A stretch of DNA of 64,000 nucleotides from Ignatzschineria cameli (GCF_003121895.1 NZ_QEWW01000002.1:186001-250000); one strand, 5' to 3'. Positions 1-9,350 are shown, counted from the stretch's first letter. Translations and numbers: made by a program. Notes: generated by a model not told the origin, from the letters alone.

Positions 1-82
1 CACCAAAACGCTTTACTCCAAGACGTTTACTTTCTGAGTCACGACCGTTACGGCTCGAACCTACACCTTTCTTCTGTGCCAT
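1..82 (-). CDS. rpmA: 50S ribosomal protein L27 (partial, N-terminus only)
   Basis: Only the first 27 codons lie in the window; the gene continues past the left edge. The reverse complement begins ATG and encodes MAQKKGVGSSRNGRDSESKR, followed by LGVKRFG. This is the strongly conserved L27 N-terminus, which reaches toward the peptidyl transferase centre of the 50S subunit. It lies 25 bases downstream of rplU on the same strand, the usual rplU-rpmA operon order. The call is secure despite truncation. Confidence 0.96.
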   Translation of the reverse strand, partial: MAQKKGVGSSRNGRDSESKRLGVKRFG

Positions 83-107
83 AGTTTAAGTACCTCTATC
101 TAGTTAA

Positions 108-422
108 TTAAGCGCTAATGCCAGTGATTTTGATTTCTGTAAAATGCTGGCGATGACCCGCATGATGACGGTAGTGCTTACGACGGCGGAATTTGATTAC
201 GTCGATCTTACGAGTACGACCTTGTTTTCTCACTTCTGCTGTCACTTTAGCGCCCGCAACCACTGGGGTACCTACAGTTACATTACCATCTGCACTAACA
301 AGAAGAACATCATTTAACTCGATGTTAGAACCTTCTTCTGCACCTTCGATTTTTTCAATACGGAGGATTTGACCTTCCGCGACGCGATATTGTTTACCGC
401 CCGTTCTAATTACTGCATACAT
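108..422 (-). CDS. rplU: 50S ribosomal protein L21
   Basis: The 104-residue product starts [18 protein letters not shown], the diagnostic L21 opening, and has the basic C-terminal stretch [19 protein letters not shown], which contacts 23S rRNA. Its length equals the usual 103-104 residues. It is the first gene of the rplU-rpmA operon and is transcribed away from the pilin-like cluster at 1004. The 581-base spacer upstream must hold its promoter. A TTGATC word followed about 16 bases later by an AT-rich -10-like stretch can be seen on the minus strand, but it is too weak to annotate. Confidence 0.98.
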   Translation of the reverse strand: MYAVIRTGGKQYRVAEGQILRIEKIEGAEEGSNIELNDVLLVSADGNVTVGTPVVAGAKVTAEVRKQGRTRKIDVIKFRRRKHYRHHAGHRQHFTEIKITGISA

Positions 423-1003
423 AATTGCTGAATGCTCCGCATAAATTAATTTACATAAAATATTCGATCAAACCAGCCATTTGAGAGGGGACTACAAAAC
501 GGTCGGGTTTAAGAGGGGTAATATTAAATCTTATCCAATAAATAGTCAAGCTTTGTGCAAGCTTAACCATCAGAATATTCTCTTTTCCCATCGAACCGAG
601 GCCCCCATTCTCTCTGGGAGTTTGCTACATTTTATAGGGTTAGAAATAATCTTGCTATTTTTCTGTCTTTCTCTTTTTAGGCCTCTGTTAAGGCTCGCTT
701 TACCTCTCTGTTTTTATCTAAGATCGTTTAATAGATCGTAAAGGGGTAAAGAGCATGAAGATCTTAGATGTTAGCCTTAGATATCCAATACTCACAAATT
801 AGGGCTAAACAGTTTGTTTTATTGGTTTTATTAGTTTCATAGAGAAACCGATAAGGCTTACTAGTCGGTAAGAATGTTAAATAGCAATCATAAACATCAT
901 AAATTTTCTTTTAATAATAGAGGTATTTTCTCTTTTAGCCAACTTTTTTAGCGAGTCTATTGATAGAAGCGAAAAATGAAAAGCGAAAAATGGAGGAAGA
1001 GTA
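423..1003. other. Divergent intergenic spacer between rplU and the pilin-like cluster
   Basis: This 581-base spacer separates minus-strand rplU from the plus-strand pilin-like genes. An 86-codon frame starting with TTG at 481 is open here, but it has no ribosome binding site and no recognisable family, so I do not annotate it. Visible structure includes a 9-bp degenerate triplicate (GTTTTATTG-like units, 816-842), the small inverted repeat GTTTC/GAAAC (834-848), the word TACTAGTCGGTA (859-870, also found before hfq), and a 14-bp direct duplication AAGCGAAAAATG.. (967-994) ending at the next ribosome binding site. Confidence 0.6.
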
Positions 1004-1153
1004 ATGCATGAGGTTTTAGTTGGAATTATATTATTTCTCCTGATGAGTTATGGGGTTCAGTTATTGCTCAAAGCGCAATATAAGGTGATCGTAGAGGTAG
1101 AAAAGGTAGTGGAGGAACTCTCTTTACGAGAGGATCAATTGAATGAATATTGA
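1004..1153 (+). CDS. Small membrane peptide, pilin-helix-like, 49 aa
   Basis: This is a short open frame, ATG at 1004 to TGA at 1153. It is preceded by a near-consensus Shine-Dalgarno GGAGGA (992-997) at good spacing, and its end overlaps the start of the next gene by 11 bases. The product begins MHEVLVGIILFLLMSYGVQL. It has one hydrophobic helix (about residues 4-23) followed by a charged amphipathic helix rich in K, E and V. That is the architecture of the N-terminal alpha-helix of a type IV pilin, without the globular head and without a leader peptide. I do not recognise a family. The strong RBS and translational coupling to the PilW-like gene argue that it is expressed. Confidence 0.55.
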   Translation: MHEVLVGIILFLLMSYGVQLLLKAQYKVIVEVEKVVEELSLREDQLNEY

Positions 1154-2171
1154 TTTGGACTGTTGTCGCGGAGCTAATCAGTTCACTGCTGATAGTGCTG
1201 AAATAGATGGAAGAGGATCTTTATGTTGCCATTCTTTCCTTCGGCAAAAGGGTTCTAAAGAGAGTGGGGCGACTCTCCTCTCTTTTGTTATTGGGTTAGG
1301 GTTAGCGGGGATATTAATTACTTTAGTAGTATTAACTTTTCAGCAGGTGTTTCACGTGCAACAGCAGATTGAAGCTCAACTCTCTGTTATGGATGCATTG
1401 ATGGAAGCTGAGGATTTTTATCGGAAAGAGTTAGGACGATTACAATTTGCGCCTTACTGTTCTTCGTTATTACCTGCTTATCAAGATCTCTTTTTAGGCC
1501 AGGAGATGGATGAGGGCTACCGAGAACGTCTAGCGGCAGGATTGATTATTTCTCAAAGAGTTGCTGGAGCTGATCGGGTAGTAGATCTGTTGAAGCTTAA
1601 AGGGCATGGTAGCGGCACCTATCAGCCTAAACCTCCTAAAAATATCTCTCGATTGTTAAATGGAGCAGATCTACTCTATATCAATGGGCTTCTTCCAAGT
1701 TCTTTACGCTTGGAGGGGCGATATATTTTGGGAGAGTATGATGTCGATTTGATAGGGCTTCGTAAGGGAAAGTTCTATCTAACCGATTGTCGAAACGCAT
1801 TTTTAGTGGGAGCTGAGCGTGAGGGTGGGACGTTTTATCTCAACGAACAAGATTATGCTCGAGTCACTCAGCTTTTTGATAATCGTAAACTGCAGATCTA
1901 TCTCTACAAGGAGTATCTACTCTATTTGCAGATTAGAGATGGAGTAAGTCAATTTGTTGTGGATTATTTAGATGGGCAAGCTTTCTTACGGATTCCTCAT
2001 ATTATCGACATGCGTCTGAAACCTAAAATTGACGGAATGAGTGTCAAATTGATCGCAGGGATCCCCTCTTATCGGCGAAAGAGATCGGTGACTATAGAGG
2101 ATCAATCTTATCAGCGGACTTTTCTCAATGGGGAGGTGGTTAGAGTAAGAGATCTGGAGGTTAGGTGGTAG
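1143..2171 (+). CDS. PilW-like type IV minor pilin
   Basis: The 342-residue protein has a prepilin-type segment: SGATLLSFVIGLGLAGI begins near residue 41, with Gly42 as the expected prepilin peptidase cleavage point and a hydrophobic helix to about residue 65. A PilW-type coiled stretch (QQIEAQLSVMDALMEAEDFY) follows. Minor pilins of this class prime pilus assembly in the inner membrane. Two features are odd: the usual Glu at +5 of the mature protein is absent, and the leader before the cleavage site is long (42 residues, several Cys). No other in-frame ATG exists before the helix, so I keep the 1143 start, which has GAGAGG 9 bases upstream. The next gene starts at the base after its stop codon. 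Confidence 0.65.
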   Translation: MNIDLDCCRGANQFTADSAEIDGRGSLCCHSFLRQKGSKESGATLLSFVIGLGLAGILITLVVLTFQQVFHVQQQIEAQLSVMDALMEAEDFYRKELGRLQFAPYCSSLLPAYQDLFLGQEMDEGYRERLAAGLIISQRVAGADRVVDLLKLKGHGSGTYQPKPPKNISRLLNGADLLYINGLLPSSLRLEGRYILGEYDVDLIGLRKGKFYLTDCRNAFLVGAEREGGTFYLNEQDYARVTQLFDNRKLQIYLYKEYLLYLQIRDGVSQFVVDYLDGQAFLRIPHIIDMRLKPKIDGMSVKLIAGIPSYRRKRSVTIEDQSYQRTFLNGEVVRVRDLEVRW

Positions 2172-3299
2172 ATGAGACGAGAACAGGGTTCTATTCTTCT
2201 CGCGATGCTTATTTTGTTTGCGCTATGTGGGCTCTATCTCTCCTCATCAATTATTGCGCTTCAATTAAAAAATTTTCAGATTCAGCGCTGGCGGGTTTCT
2301 CTAGAGGAGCGCGAGGCTCAAACGCAACTTTTTTTGCAAAATAGGGAAGATGTCGAATGGCGTAGTGCTTTGCGGAGTGTATCAAGGGATGATTGTCGGC
2401 TCTTTGATAGGAGAGATTTACAAGATAAGAGTGGTTTTCAGATTCAAAAGTTTAAGACAGGGTGTGGTTTTGGGATGGATCGAATGATCTATCGCCTCTC
2501 TCTACGAAATGAAGGAGAGAAATCTCAATATAGAAGCGTGTTGTATCAGTATCACTTTTTATCCCAAGCCCCCACTTTATTATTAAAGCCAAGATTAAAA
2601 GTTGAGCGGCAGAAGGGCTATTGGGAGTTGCAAGTTGAGAGTGGAGAAGTGCAATTTATTACTCGGCTTGAGGATCGGTTGTTAATTGAAAAGGGGATTG
2701 ATTTAACGCATGAGAATCTGCAAAACTTTACCGTAATTCCGCTAGAGGGTGCGGCAGGGGAAGATGATATGTTTTTTATCTTGCAGGGAGGGCGTTATTT
2801 ATGGTCTTTATCTAAGGGGAGAGAGCCTAGCCTTATCTTTCAGCTTTTTCCTAAAGAGCTCTTTTTAGCAGCGATCTTTGATATAAAGCGACAACATCTC
2901 TCTCTTCTTGTGGCGGAAAATAGCTCTTTTAAATCTGAGTCGTTAGGAATTTATAGCTTTGTTATTGAGGGGGAGCGATATCAGCGAGATTACAGAAGGT
3001 TAGTAGATGATCATCTTCTCACTTACCAAGGTATTTCAAATCGTGATAACTTTTTTGTAGAGAAGATTAACCGTCATTATCTTATTTTGAGAGGGAAGCT
3101 ACGGAGAAATTTAGGGGGGGAGGTAAGAGAGATGCTAATGGGAGTGCGCTGGAATGGGGAGCCTCTGTGGGGGGATCATCTATTTTGGGAGCGATCTGCA
3201 GCAGAGTGTGGGTTTCAGCAAATGGATTATGAGCCGATCCCCGGTTGGAAGATAGGGTGTCAAAGAAAAACGCCGACAAAACCTCTTTATCTCTATTGA
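2172..3299 (+). CDS. PilX-like minor pilin/pseudopilin, putative
   Basis: The 375-residue product starts MRREQGSILLAMLILFALCG. The basic tip, Gly6 and following hydrophobic helix form a short class III-like signal of the kind seen in PilX/GspK-type proteins. The remainder is a long soluble region with no motif I recognise. It starts one base after the stop of the PilW-like gene, so the two are surely cotranscribed. The usual minor-pilin partners (fimT, pilV, pilY1, pilE) are absent here. PilX is my best guess from position and N-terminus only. Confidence 0.5.
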   Translation: MRREQGSILLAMLILFALCGLYLSSSIIALQLKNFQIQRWRVSLEEREAQTQLFLQNREDVEWRSALRSVSRDDCRLFDRRDLQDKSGFQIQKFKTGCGFGMDRMIYRLSLRNEGEKSQYRSVLYQYHFLSQAPTLLLKPRLKVERQKGYWELQVESGEVQFITRLEDRLLIEKGIDLTHENLQNFTVIPLEGAAGEDDMFFILQGGRYLWSLSKGREPSLIFQLFPKELFLAAIFDIKRQHLSLLVAENSSFKSESLGIYSFVIEGERYQRDYRRLVDDHLLTYQGISNRDNFFVEKINRHYLILRGKLRRNLGGEVREMLMGVRWNGEPLWGDHLFWERSAAECGFQQMDYEPIPGWKIGCQRKTPTKPLYLY

Positions 3300-3648
3300 A
3301 AGAGGTGGTACTAGGAGTTAAAGAGAGCTCAGGCAAAAGAGAGGTCGCTCTAAATCTTATGAGGACTTTTTCGGCATTAAGCATAAGGCGATTAAGTGTG
3401 GAGTCTGTTATTCTAAAGATGCGTTAGGCTAGTATCGGGCTGGAAGCTTGCCTATATCTATTATAGACACCTGTATATAAGATCTGAAGGTGACCTCTGA
3501 TAATGATTATCTGAAAATGATGGAAATCTACAAATGAGGACTAATCTGGGACTAGTAGAGGATTAACTAATTAATAGATGATTGTGATCGATGGTTAAAT
3601 TGAAGAGTGATAGCAATATTTGTATCGATAGAATAGAGGAGTAATGAG
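3300..3648. other. Intergenic spacer before fdhD
   Basis: This 349-base AT-rich spacer lies between the PilX-like gene and fdhD, both on the plus strand. A 60-codon TTG-started frame (3245-3427) overlaps the previous gene and looks accidental. I see no hairpin with a T-tract and no convincing promoter, although fdhD probably has its own. A usable ribosome binding site, GAGGAG, lies just before the fdhD start. Confidence 0.5.
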
Positions 3649-4446
3649 ATGCATCAAGAGGATGATAAGCGTGCTTTTTTTGAGACAGTAACGGTGGAGC
3701 GATACCAGGAGGGGCAGTGGCGGCAAGAGCTAGATGATGTTTTAGTAGAGGTGCCGGTAGCATTAACCTATAACGGTTATCCCCATGTCGTGATTATGTC
3801 AACTCCGCGAGATATTGTCGATTTTGTGTATGGGTTCTCGTTGACTGAAGGTGTTATTAATTCGTTACAAGATATTCGTTCAATCTCAATTCATCCTAAG
3901 GAGAATGGTATTGAGGTTAATATTGAGATTACTCCTTTAAGCTTTAGTCGTATGGAGGGGCGTCGTCGGCAGATGAGTGCTCGAACAGGATGCGGTATTT
4001 GTGGTTTGGATTCACTTTCTGCAGTGGTCCGGGAGCAGGAGAGAATCGGTTTTGATTTTAAGCTTGATGAGATGGCGATCGATCGTGCGCTGAAAGATTC
4101 TAATACTTTGCAGGTAATGAATCAGCGTACAGGTGGGGCGCATGCGGCTTTTTTTGTTAGCCGGACGGGTGAGATCTTGCTAACAAGAGAGGATGTTGGT
4201 AGGCATGTAGCGCTCGATAAGTTAGTAGGAGCATTGTTGCAAGGTGACTATAATTGTCAGGATGGCTTTATACTGACAACTTCTCGAGCGAGTTTTGAGA
4301 TGGTGCAAAAGACAGTTGCTGCGCGAGTTGGAATGCTAGTGACGATGTCTGCGCCGACATCTATGGCAATTAAGCTTGCAAATAGAATGGGGTTGAAGTT
4401 AGCTGCTTTTACGCGAGTAGGTAAAATTAATCTCTATCAAGGTTGA
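3649..4446 (+). CDS. fdhD: Formate dehydrogenase accessory sulfurtransferase FdhD
   Basis: FdhD transfers sulfur from a cysteine desulfurase to the molybdenum (bis-MGD) cofactor, which formate dehydrogenase needs for activity. The 265-residue protein is full length. It carries the diagnostic motif RTGCGICGLDS with Cys115 and Cys118, the CxxC pair involved in sulfur relay, and the conserved C-terminal segments TGGAHAAFF, EDVGRHVALDKL, and TTSRASFEM near residues 209-217. It is a single gene; no formate dehydrogenase subunits are in the window. Its stop codon overlaps the -35 element of the promoter proposed for rpsL. Confidence 0.95.
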   Translation: MHQEDDKRAFFETVTVERYQEGQWRQELDDVLVEVPVALTYNGYPHVVIMSTPRDIVDFVYGFSLTEGVINSLQDIRSISIHPKENGIEVNIEITPLSFSRMEGRRRQMSARTGCGICGLDSLSAVVREQERIGFDFKLDEMAIDRALKDSNTLQVMNQRTGGAHAAFFVSRTGEILLTREDVGRHVALDKLVGALLQGDYNCQDGFILTTSRASFEMVQKTVAARVGMLVTMSAPTSMAIKLANRMGLKLAAFTRVGKINLYQG

Positions 4447-4469
4447 CAGAAATAGCTATAAATTATACT
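4443..4469 (+). promoter_or_regulatory. Candidate sigma-70 promoter of the str operon
   Basis: A perfect TTGACA (4443-4448) overlaps the fdhD stop codon and is followed 15 bases later by TATACT (4464-4469). The spacer is short for sigma-70, but the position, about 80 bases upstream of the rpsL start, is right for the main ribosomal promoter of the cluster. Predicted from sequence only. Confidence 0.5.
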
Positions 4470-4547
4470 ATTTCGTATCCTCTAGGTTAACTAGGGGTTC
4501 TTATGTTATTTTTGTAACTCATGTTATTTAGCAAGGATTTAGATTTA

Positions 4548-4922
4548 ATGGTAACAGTTAATCAGTTGATCCGCCGTCCGCGCGGAACGAAAGCTGATAA
4601 ATCTGACGTTCCTGCACTTGAGGGTTCTCCTCAACGTCGTGGAGTATGTACAAGGGTTTATACAGCAACGCCTAAAAAACCTAACTCTGCTATGCGTAAA
4701 GTATGTCGTGTTCGTTTAACTAACGGATATGAAGTTTCTAGCTACATCGGTGGTGAAGGGCATAACTTACAAGAGCATAGTGTAGTTTTAGTTCGTGGTG
4801 GAAGAGTTAAAGACCTTCCAGGGGTTCGTTATCACGTAGTTCGTGGTGCGTTGGACTCACAAGGTGTTGATAAACGCCGTAAAGGTCGTTCGAAATATGG
4901 TGCTAAGAAGCCTAAAGCATAA
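4548..4922 (+). CDS. rpsL: 30S ribosomal protein S12
   Basis: S12 sits at the decoding centre of the 30S subunit and controls accuracy. I choose the ATG at 4548 (124 residues, [13 protein letters not shown]...) over an in-frame ATG at 4521. It matches the family length, and an AAGGA box lies about 10 bases upstream. The streptomycin-contact loops TPKKPNS and GGRVKDLPG carry the wild-type lysines, so the sequence predicts no rpsL-type streptomycin resistance. It is the first gene of the str operon. Confidence 0.98.
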   Translation: MVTVNQLIRRPRGTKADKSDVPALEGSPQRRGVCTRVYTATPKKPNSAMRKVCRVRLTNGYEVSSYIGGEGHNLQEHSVVLVRGGRVKDLPGVRYHVVRGALDSQGVDKRRKGRSKYGAKKPKA

Positions 4923-4975
4923 TCGCTTAGCTTAATTTAGTTTCTGTTGGATTTAGTATTTATTGAGAGTATCTC

Positions 4976-5446
4976 ATGTCAAGAAGAAGAGAAGTCCCAA
5001 AACGCGAGATTTTGCCAGATGCAATCTATGGCGATGTAATGCTTGCGAAGTTTATTAATATGGTGATGGTTTCTGGTAAGAAATCAATTGCTGAGCGTAT
5101 TGTTTACGGTGCATTAGACATCGTTAAAGAAAAAGGTCACGAGAACCCTGTTGAAGCTTTAGAGCAAGCTTTAGATAATGTTCGACCAAAAGTTGAAGTT
5201 AAGTCAAGACGTGTAGGTGGTGCAACTTACCAAGTTCCAGTAGAAGTTCGTGCATCAAGACGTGATGCATTAGCAATGCGCTGGATGGTTGATGCAGCAA
5301 GAAAGCGTTCTGAGAAATCAATGACGCGTCGCATGGGTTCGGAGATTTTAGATGCTCTAGAGAATCGTGGTGCGGCGGTAAGAAAGAGAGAAGACATGCA
5401 CCGCATGGCAGAAGCAAACAAGGCTTTCTCGCATTTCCGTTGGTAA
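4976..5446 (+). CDS. rpsG: 30S ribosomal protein S7
   Basis: S7 nucleates assembly of the 3' major domain of 16S rRNA and lines the E site. The 156-residue protein starts [15 protein letters not shown] and has the conserved segments [16 protein letters not shown] and [16 protein letters not shown]. In E. coli, S7 represses its operon by binding the rpsL-rpsG spacer. Here that spacer is only 53 bases and I see no obvious stem in it. Confidence 0.98.
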   Translation: MSRRREVPKREILPDAIYGDVMLAKFINMVMVSGKKSIAERIVYGALDIVKEKGHENPVEALEQALDNVRPKVEVKSRRVGGATYQVPVEVRASRRDALAMRWMVDAARKRSEKSMTRRMGSEILDALENRGAAVRKREDMHRMAEANKAFSHFRW

Positions 5447-5473
5447 AAGAATTACAGAATTTGTTCATGCAAT

Positions 5474-5503
5474 TGCGGTGCTCATATCTTTTGGGACACC
5501 GCA
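5474..5503 (+). terminator. Intercistronic hairpin rpsG/fusA, attenuator-like
   Basis: TGCGGTG (5474-5480) pairs perfectly with CACCGCA (5497-5503). The stem can extend by CTC/GGG across a bulged A, and TTTATTGTTT follows. The T-tract is interrupted, so this looks more like a partial terminator or processing site than a full stop. Confidence 0.5.
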
Positions 5504-5551
5504 TTTATTGTTTAAAGAAATTAAGATTTAATTTTAAAAGAAGGATTTATT

Positions 5552-7651
5552 ATGGCTCGAACTATGCCTATTGACCGATACCGTAATATTGGTATCAGTG
5601 CTCACATTGACGCAGGTAAAACTACCACATCTGAGCGTATCCTCTTCTATACTGGTAAAAATCACCGTATTGGGGAGACTCATGATGGTACTGCAACGAT
5701 GGACTGGATGGCTCAAGAGCAAGAGCGCGGAATCACAATCACATCTGCGGCGACCACTTGTTCATGGAGAGGGATGAAGCAACAGTTCCCTGAGCACCGT
5801 ATTAACCTTATCGATACACCAGGACACGTTGACTTCACAATCGAAGTTGAACGTTCAATGCGTGTTCTAGATGGTGCGGTAATGGTGTACTGTTCAGTAG
5901 GTGGTGTTCAGCCGCAATCTGAGACAGTATGGCGTCAGGCGAACAAGTATGCAGTGCCAAGAATTGCATTTGTTAACAAGATGGACCGTACGGGAGCAGA
6001 TTTCTTCCGTGTTGTTGAGCAGATGAAAGAGCGTCTTCGTGCAAATGCTGTTCCAATTCAGATTCCAATCGGAGCGGAAGATAACTTCGAAGGTGTTATT
6101 GATCTTGTGACAATGACAGCTATCTATTGGAATGAAGAAGATATGGGTATGACGTTCGAAGAGCGTGAGATCCCAGCAGAGCTTCTTGCTGATGCAGAAA
6201 ACTATCGCTCACAAATGGTAGAAGCTGCAGCGGAATCAAGCGAAGAGTTGATGGATAAGTATCTTGAAGATGGAGAATTATCTGAAGATGAGATTCGTCA
6301 AGGCCTTCGTGCTCGTACATTAGCATCTGAGTTAGTGCCAGTTTGCTGTGGTACTGCGTTCAAAAACAAAGGTGTTCAAGCGTTACTTGATGATGTTATC
6401 TACTATCTTCCATCACCTACAGAAGTAAAACCTATTGCAGGTGTTCTTCCTGATGGTGAGCCGGGTGTTCGTAAATCATCTGATGATGAGCCTTTCTCAT
6501 CACTTGCGTTTAAACTTGCAAATGACCCATTCGTTGGGAACTTAACATTTGTTCGTGTCTACTCAGGTGTTGTTAAGTCTGGTGATCACGTTTATAACCC
6601 AGTTAAAGGTAAGCGTGAGCGTGTAGGTCGTCTTCTTGCGATGCACTCTAACTCTCGTGAAGAGATCGATGAGGCAAGAGCGGGAGATATCGTTGCAATG
6701 GTAGGTCTTAAAGATGTAACAACAGGTGATACCCTGTGTGATCAAAAAGACCAAATTACACTTGAGCGTATGGAATTCCCTGAGCCAGTAATTTTCGTTG
6801 CAATTGAGCCAAAGACAAAAGCAGACCAAGAGAAGATGGGGATGGCGCTTTCTCGTTTGGCGCAAGAGGATCCTTCTTTCCGCGTAAGAACGGATGAAGA
6901 GTCTGGTCAAACAATTATCGGTGGTATGGGTGAGCTTCACTTAGATATCATCGTGGATCGTTTGAAGCGTGAGTTTAAAGTTGAGTGTGGTGTTGGTGCG
7001 CCTCAAGTTGCTTATCGTGAGACAATTACTAAGGCTGTTGAAGCTGAAGGTAAGTTTGTACGTCAATCGGGTGGTCGTGGTCAATTCGGTCACGTTTGGT
7101 TGCGTATTGAGCCTCAAGAGCTCGGTAAAGGCTATGAGTTCGTTGATGAGATTGTCGGTGGTGTGGTTCCAAGAGAATATATCCCTGCAGTTGACCGTGG
7201 AATTCAAGAGCAGATGGCAAACGGTGTTATCGCAGGCTATCCAATTGAGGATGTAAAAGTGACATTGTATGATGGTTCATACCATGATGTTGACTCAAGT
7301 GAAATGGCGTTTAAAATTGCAGGATCTATGGGTTTCAAAAATGGTGTGCAGAAAGCAGGTCCTGTGTTACTTGAGCCAATTATGAAAGTAGAAGTAGAGA
7401 CGCCAGAAGAGTACATGGGTGATGTTATGGGAGACCTAAACCGCCGTCGTGGTAATCTTCAAGGTATCGATGATGCGTTTGGATCTAAACTTATCAGAGC
7501 GGAAGTTCCATTATCTGAAATGTTTGGTTACGCAACAGCACTTCGTTCATCAACGCAAGGTCGTGCAACATACTCTATGGAGTTCTTGAAGTATAACCAA
7601 GCACCAAATAGCGTTGCTGATGCAATCATCAATGCGAATAAGGTAGACTAA
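5552..7651 (+). CDS. fusA: Translation elongation factor G
   Basis: EF-G is the GTPase that drives ribosomal translocation and, with RRF, ribosome recycling. The 699-residue length is normal (E. coli 704). The G-domain motifs are intact: [10 protein letters not shown] (P-loop), the switch I region [19 protein letters not shown] (G3) and [10 protein letters not shown] (G4). Domain IV and V landmarks such as GGRGQFGHV and GDLNRRRG are present. It is the third gene of the str operon, with hairpins on both sides that could set its level independently. Confidence 0.98.
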   Translation: MARTMPIDRYRNIGISAHIDAGKTTTSERILFYTGKNHRIGETHDGTATMDWMAQEQERGITITSAATTCSWRGMKQQFPEHRINLIDTPGHVDFTIEVERSMRVLDGAVMVYCSVGGVQPQSETVWRQANKYAVPRIAFVNKMDRTGADFFRVVEQMKERLRANAVPIQIPIGAEDNFEGVIDLVTMTAIYWNEEDMGMTFEEREIPAELLADAENYRSQMVEAAAESSEELMDKYLEDGELSEDEIRQGLRARTLASELVPVCCGTAFKNKGVQALLDDVIYYLPSPTEVKPIAGVLPDGEPGVRKSSDDEPFSSLAFKLANDPFVGNLTFVRVYSGVVKSGDHVYNPVKGKRERVGRLLAMHSNSREEIDEARAGDIVAMVGLKDVTTGDTLCDQKDQITLERMEFPEPVIFVAIEPKTKADQEKMGMALSRLAQEDPSFRVRTDEESGQTIIGGMGELHLDIIVDRLKREFKVECGVGAPQVAYRETITKAVEAEGKFVRQSGGRGQFGHVWLRIEPQELGKGYEFVDEIVGGVVPREYIPAVDRGIQEQMANGVIAGYPIEDVKVTLYDGSYHDVDSSEMAFKIAGSMGFKNGVQKAGPVLLEPIMKVEVETPEEYMGDVMGDLNRRRGNLQGIDDAFGSKLIRAEVPLSEMFGYATALRSSTQGRATYSMEFLKYNQAPNSVADAIINANKVD

Positions 7652-7689
7652 TAAAGTCTAATTAAAATAAATAATTTGCAATCTAATAG

Positions 7690-7718
7690 ACAAGCTCTAT
7701 AATGTAGAGCTTGTTTTT
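7690..7718 (+). terminator. Hairpin with T-tract between fusA and tuf
   Basis: A perfect 10-bp stem, ACAAGCTCTA (7690-7699) with TAGAGCTTGT (7705-7714), closes a 5-base loop and runs into TTTTT. It is a textbook intrinsic terminator. Only about 30 bases separate it from tuf, too few for a full promoter, so either read-through or a promoter inside fusA must supply tuf. Confidence 0.85.
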
Positions 7719-7748
7719 AGCTCTTTAAAAAATTGGGGTATTAATAGT

Positions 7749-8939
7749 ATGTCAAAGGAAACTTTTAGTCGTAATAAACCGCACGTAAACGTCGGTACAA
7801 TTGGTCACGTTGACCATGGTAAAACAACATTAACAGCGGCTTTAACAAAAGTAGGTAACGAAGCTGTTGGCGCTAATGTACGTGCATATGATCAGATCGA
7901 CAATGCGCCAGAAGAGAGAGAGCGTGGTATCACGATTTCTACTTCTCACGTTGAGTATGAGTCTGAAAATCGTCACTATGCGCACGTTGACTGTCCTGGA
8001 CACGCCGACTATGTGAAAAATATGATCACTGGTGCAGCGCAAATGGATGGTGCAATTCTTGTATGTTCAGCAGCTGATGGTCCTATGCCACAAACTCGTG
8101 AGCATATCCTTTTATCGCGTCAAGTGGGTGTTCCATATATTCTTGTTTTCTTAAACAAAGCAGATATGGTTGATGATCCTGAGTTGATCGAACTTGTTGA
8201 AATGGAAGTTCGTGAGCTTCTTGATGCGTATGATTTCCCTGGTGATGATACCCCAGTTATCGTTGGTTCAGCGCTTAAAGCAATTGAGGGCGATGAATCA
8301 GAAATTGGTGTACCAGCTATTAAAAAGCTTTTAGCAGCTTTAGATGAGTGGATTCCTGAGCCTGTTCGTGAGATCGATAAGCCATTCCTTATGCCTATCG
8401 AAGATGTGTTCTCAATTTCAGGTCGTGGTACTGTAGTAACAGGTCGTATCGAGTCAGGAATTGTTAAGACTGGTGAAGAGTTAGAAATTGTCGGTATCCG
8501 CCCAACTCAAAAAACTACCTGTACTGGTGTAGAGATGTTCCGTAAGCTTCTTGATCAAGGTCAAGCAGGTGATAACGTGGGCGTTCTTCTTCGTGGTACT
8601 AAACGTGAAGATGTTGAGCGTGGTCAAGTATTGGCAAAACCAGGTTCTATTAAGCCTCATACTAAGTTTGAAGCAGAAGTTTACGTTCTCTCAAAAGAAG
8701 AGGGTGGACGTCATACGCCATTCTTTAAAGGTTATCGTCCACAATTCTATTTCCGTACTACGGACGTAACAGGTGCTGTTGAGCTTCCAGAAGGTGTAGA
8801 GATGGTAATGCCTGGAGATAACATCAAGATGGTTGTTGAGTTAATCAATCCAATCGCGATGGATGAAGGTTTACGCTTTGCGATCCGTGAAGGTGGCCGC
8901 ACAGTTGGTGCTGGTGTTGTAGCAAAAGTTATTGCATAA
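7749..8939 (+). CDS. tuf: Translation elongation factor Tu
   Basis: EF-Tu delivers aminoacyl-tRNA to the ribosome as a GTP complex. The 396-residue product has [10 protein letters not shown] (P-loop), DCPGHADY (G3), NKADMVDD (G4) and the kirromycin/tRNA region [20 protein letters not shown]. This copy occupies the tufA position behind fusA; a second copy may exist outside the window. Confidence 0.98.
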   Translation: MSKETFSRNKPHVNVGTIGHVDHGKTTLTAALTKVGNEAVGANVRAYDQIDNAPEERERGITISTSHVEYESENRHYAHVDCPGHADYVKNMITGAAQMDGAILVCSAADGPMPQTREHILLSRQVGVPYILVFLNKADMVDDPELIELVEMEVRELLDAYDFPGDDTPVIVGSALKAIEGDESEIGVPAIKKLLAALDEWIPEPVREIDKPFLMPIEDVFSISGRGTVVTGRIESGIVKTGEELEIVGIRPTQKTTCTGVEMFRKLLDQGQAGDNVGVLLRGTKREDVERGQVLAKPGSIKPHTKFEAEVYVLSKEEGGRHTPFFKGYRPQFYFRTTDVTGAVELPEGVEMVMPGDNIKMVVELINPIAMDEGLRFAIREGGRTVGAGVVAKVIA

Positions 8940-8950
8940 TTAATATTTTT

Positions 8951-8979
8951 TCCTAGGTCTCTTGGGGCCTAGGATTTTT
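8951..8979 (+). terminator. Terminator between tuf and rpsJ
   Basis: TCCTAGG (8951-8957) pairs with CCTAGGA (8968-8974), extendable by TC/GG, and is followed by TTTTT. It fills most of the 53-base tuf/rpsJ gap, leaving no room for an E. coli-type S10 leader upstream of rpsJ. Confidence 0.8.
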
Positions 8980-8992
8980 AAATGAGAGTAGT

Positions 8993-9304
8993 ATGGATAA
9001 TCAAAGAATTAGAATTCGCCTTAAAGCATTTGACTATCGTTTAATTGATCAGTCTGCAAAAGAAATTGTTGAAACAGCTAAGCGCACAGGTGCGCAGGTT
9101 AAGGGTCCAATTCCTTTACCTATTAAGCGTGAAGTATTTACAGTATTGACATCACCGCATGTAAATAAAGATGCGCGTGATCAGTATGAGTTAAGAACTC
9201 ATAAACGTCTTATGGACATTGTTAATCCAACAGATAAAACAGTTGATGCATTAATGAAACTGGATTTAGCTGCTGGTGTGGATGTACAAATTCGTTTAGA
9301 CTAG
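8993..9304 (+). CDS. rpsJ: 30S ribosomal protein S10
   Basis: The 103-residue product starts [20 protein letters not shown], the S10 signature. S10 binds the 30S head and, as NusE, works in antitermination with NusB. It opens the S10 gene group but is separated from rplC by 71 bases that contain a hairpin. Confidence 0.98.
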   Translation: MDNQRIRIRLKAFDYRLIDQSAKEIVETAKRTGAQVKGPIPLPIKREVFTVLTSPHVNKDARDQYELRTHKRLMDIVNPTDKTVDALMKLDLAAGVDVQIRLD

Positions 9305-9318
9305 TACGGGTTTGTTCG

Positions 9319-9350
9319 CGATGAAGGTCGCCAACCTTCCTCTCGTTTTT
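9319..9350 (+). terminator. Attenuator-like hairpin between rpsJ and rplC
   Basis: GAAGGT (9323-9328) pairs with ACCTTC (9334-9339) around the loop CGCCA. An outer CGA/TCG pair extends the stem across a small internal loop, and TTTTT follows at 9346-9350. In E. coli the L4-responsive attenuator precedes rpsJ; this hairpin could be a displaced counterpart or simply a weak terminator. The structure is visible, the role inferred. Confidence 0.5.

Noticed and set aside
481-741. 86-codon frame with a hydrophobic C-terminal half in the rplU/pilin spacer
   Set aside because: It starts with TTG, has no ribosome binding site, no recognisable family, and lies in a region that needs to hold divergent promoters.
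3245-3427. 60-codon frame overlapping the end of the PilX-like gene
   Set aside because: TTG start without ribosome binding site, and most of the frame overlaps or trails the confident gene; composition looks accidental.
8951-8979. tuf/rpsJ hairpin considered as the L4-binding S10 leader
   Set aside because: It is a simple short terminator without the multi-hairpin layout of the known S10 leader.
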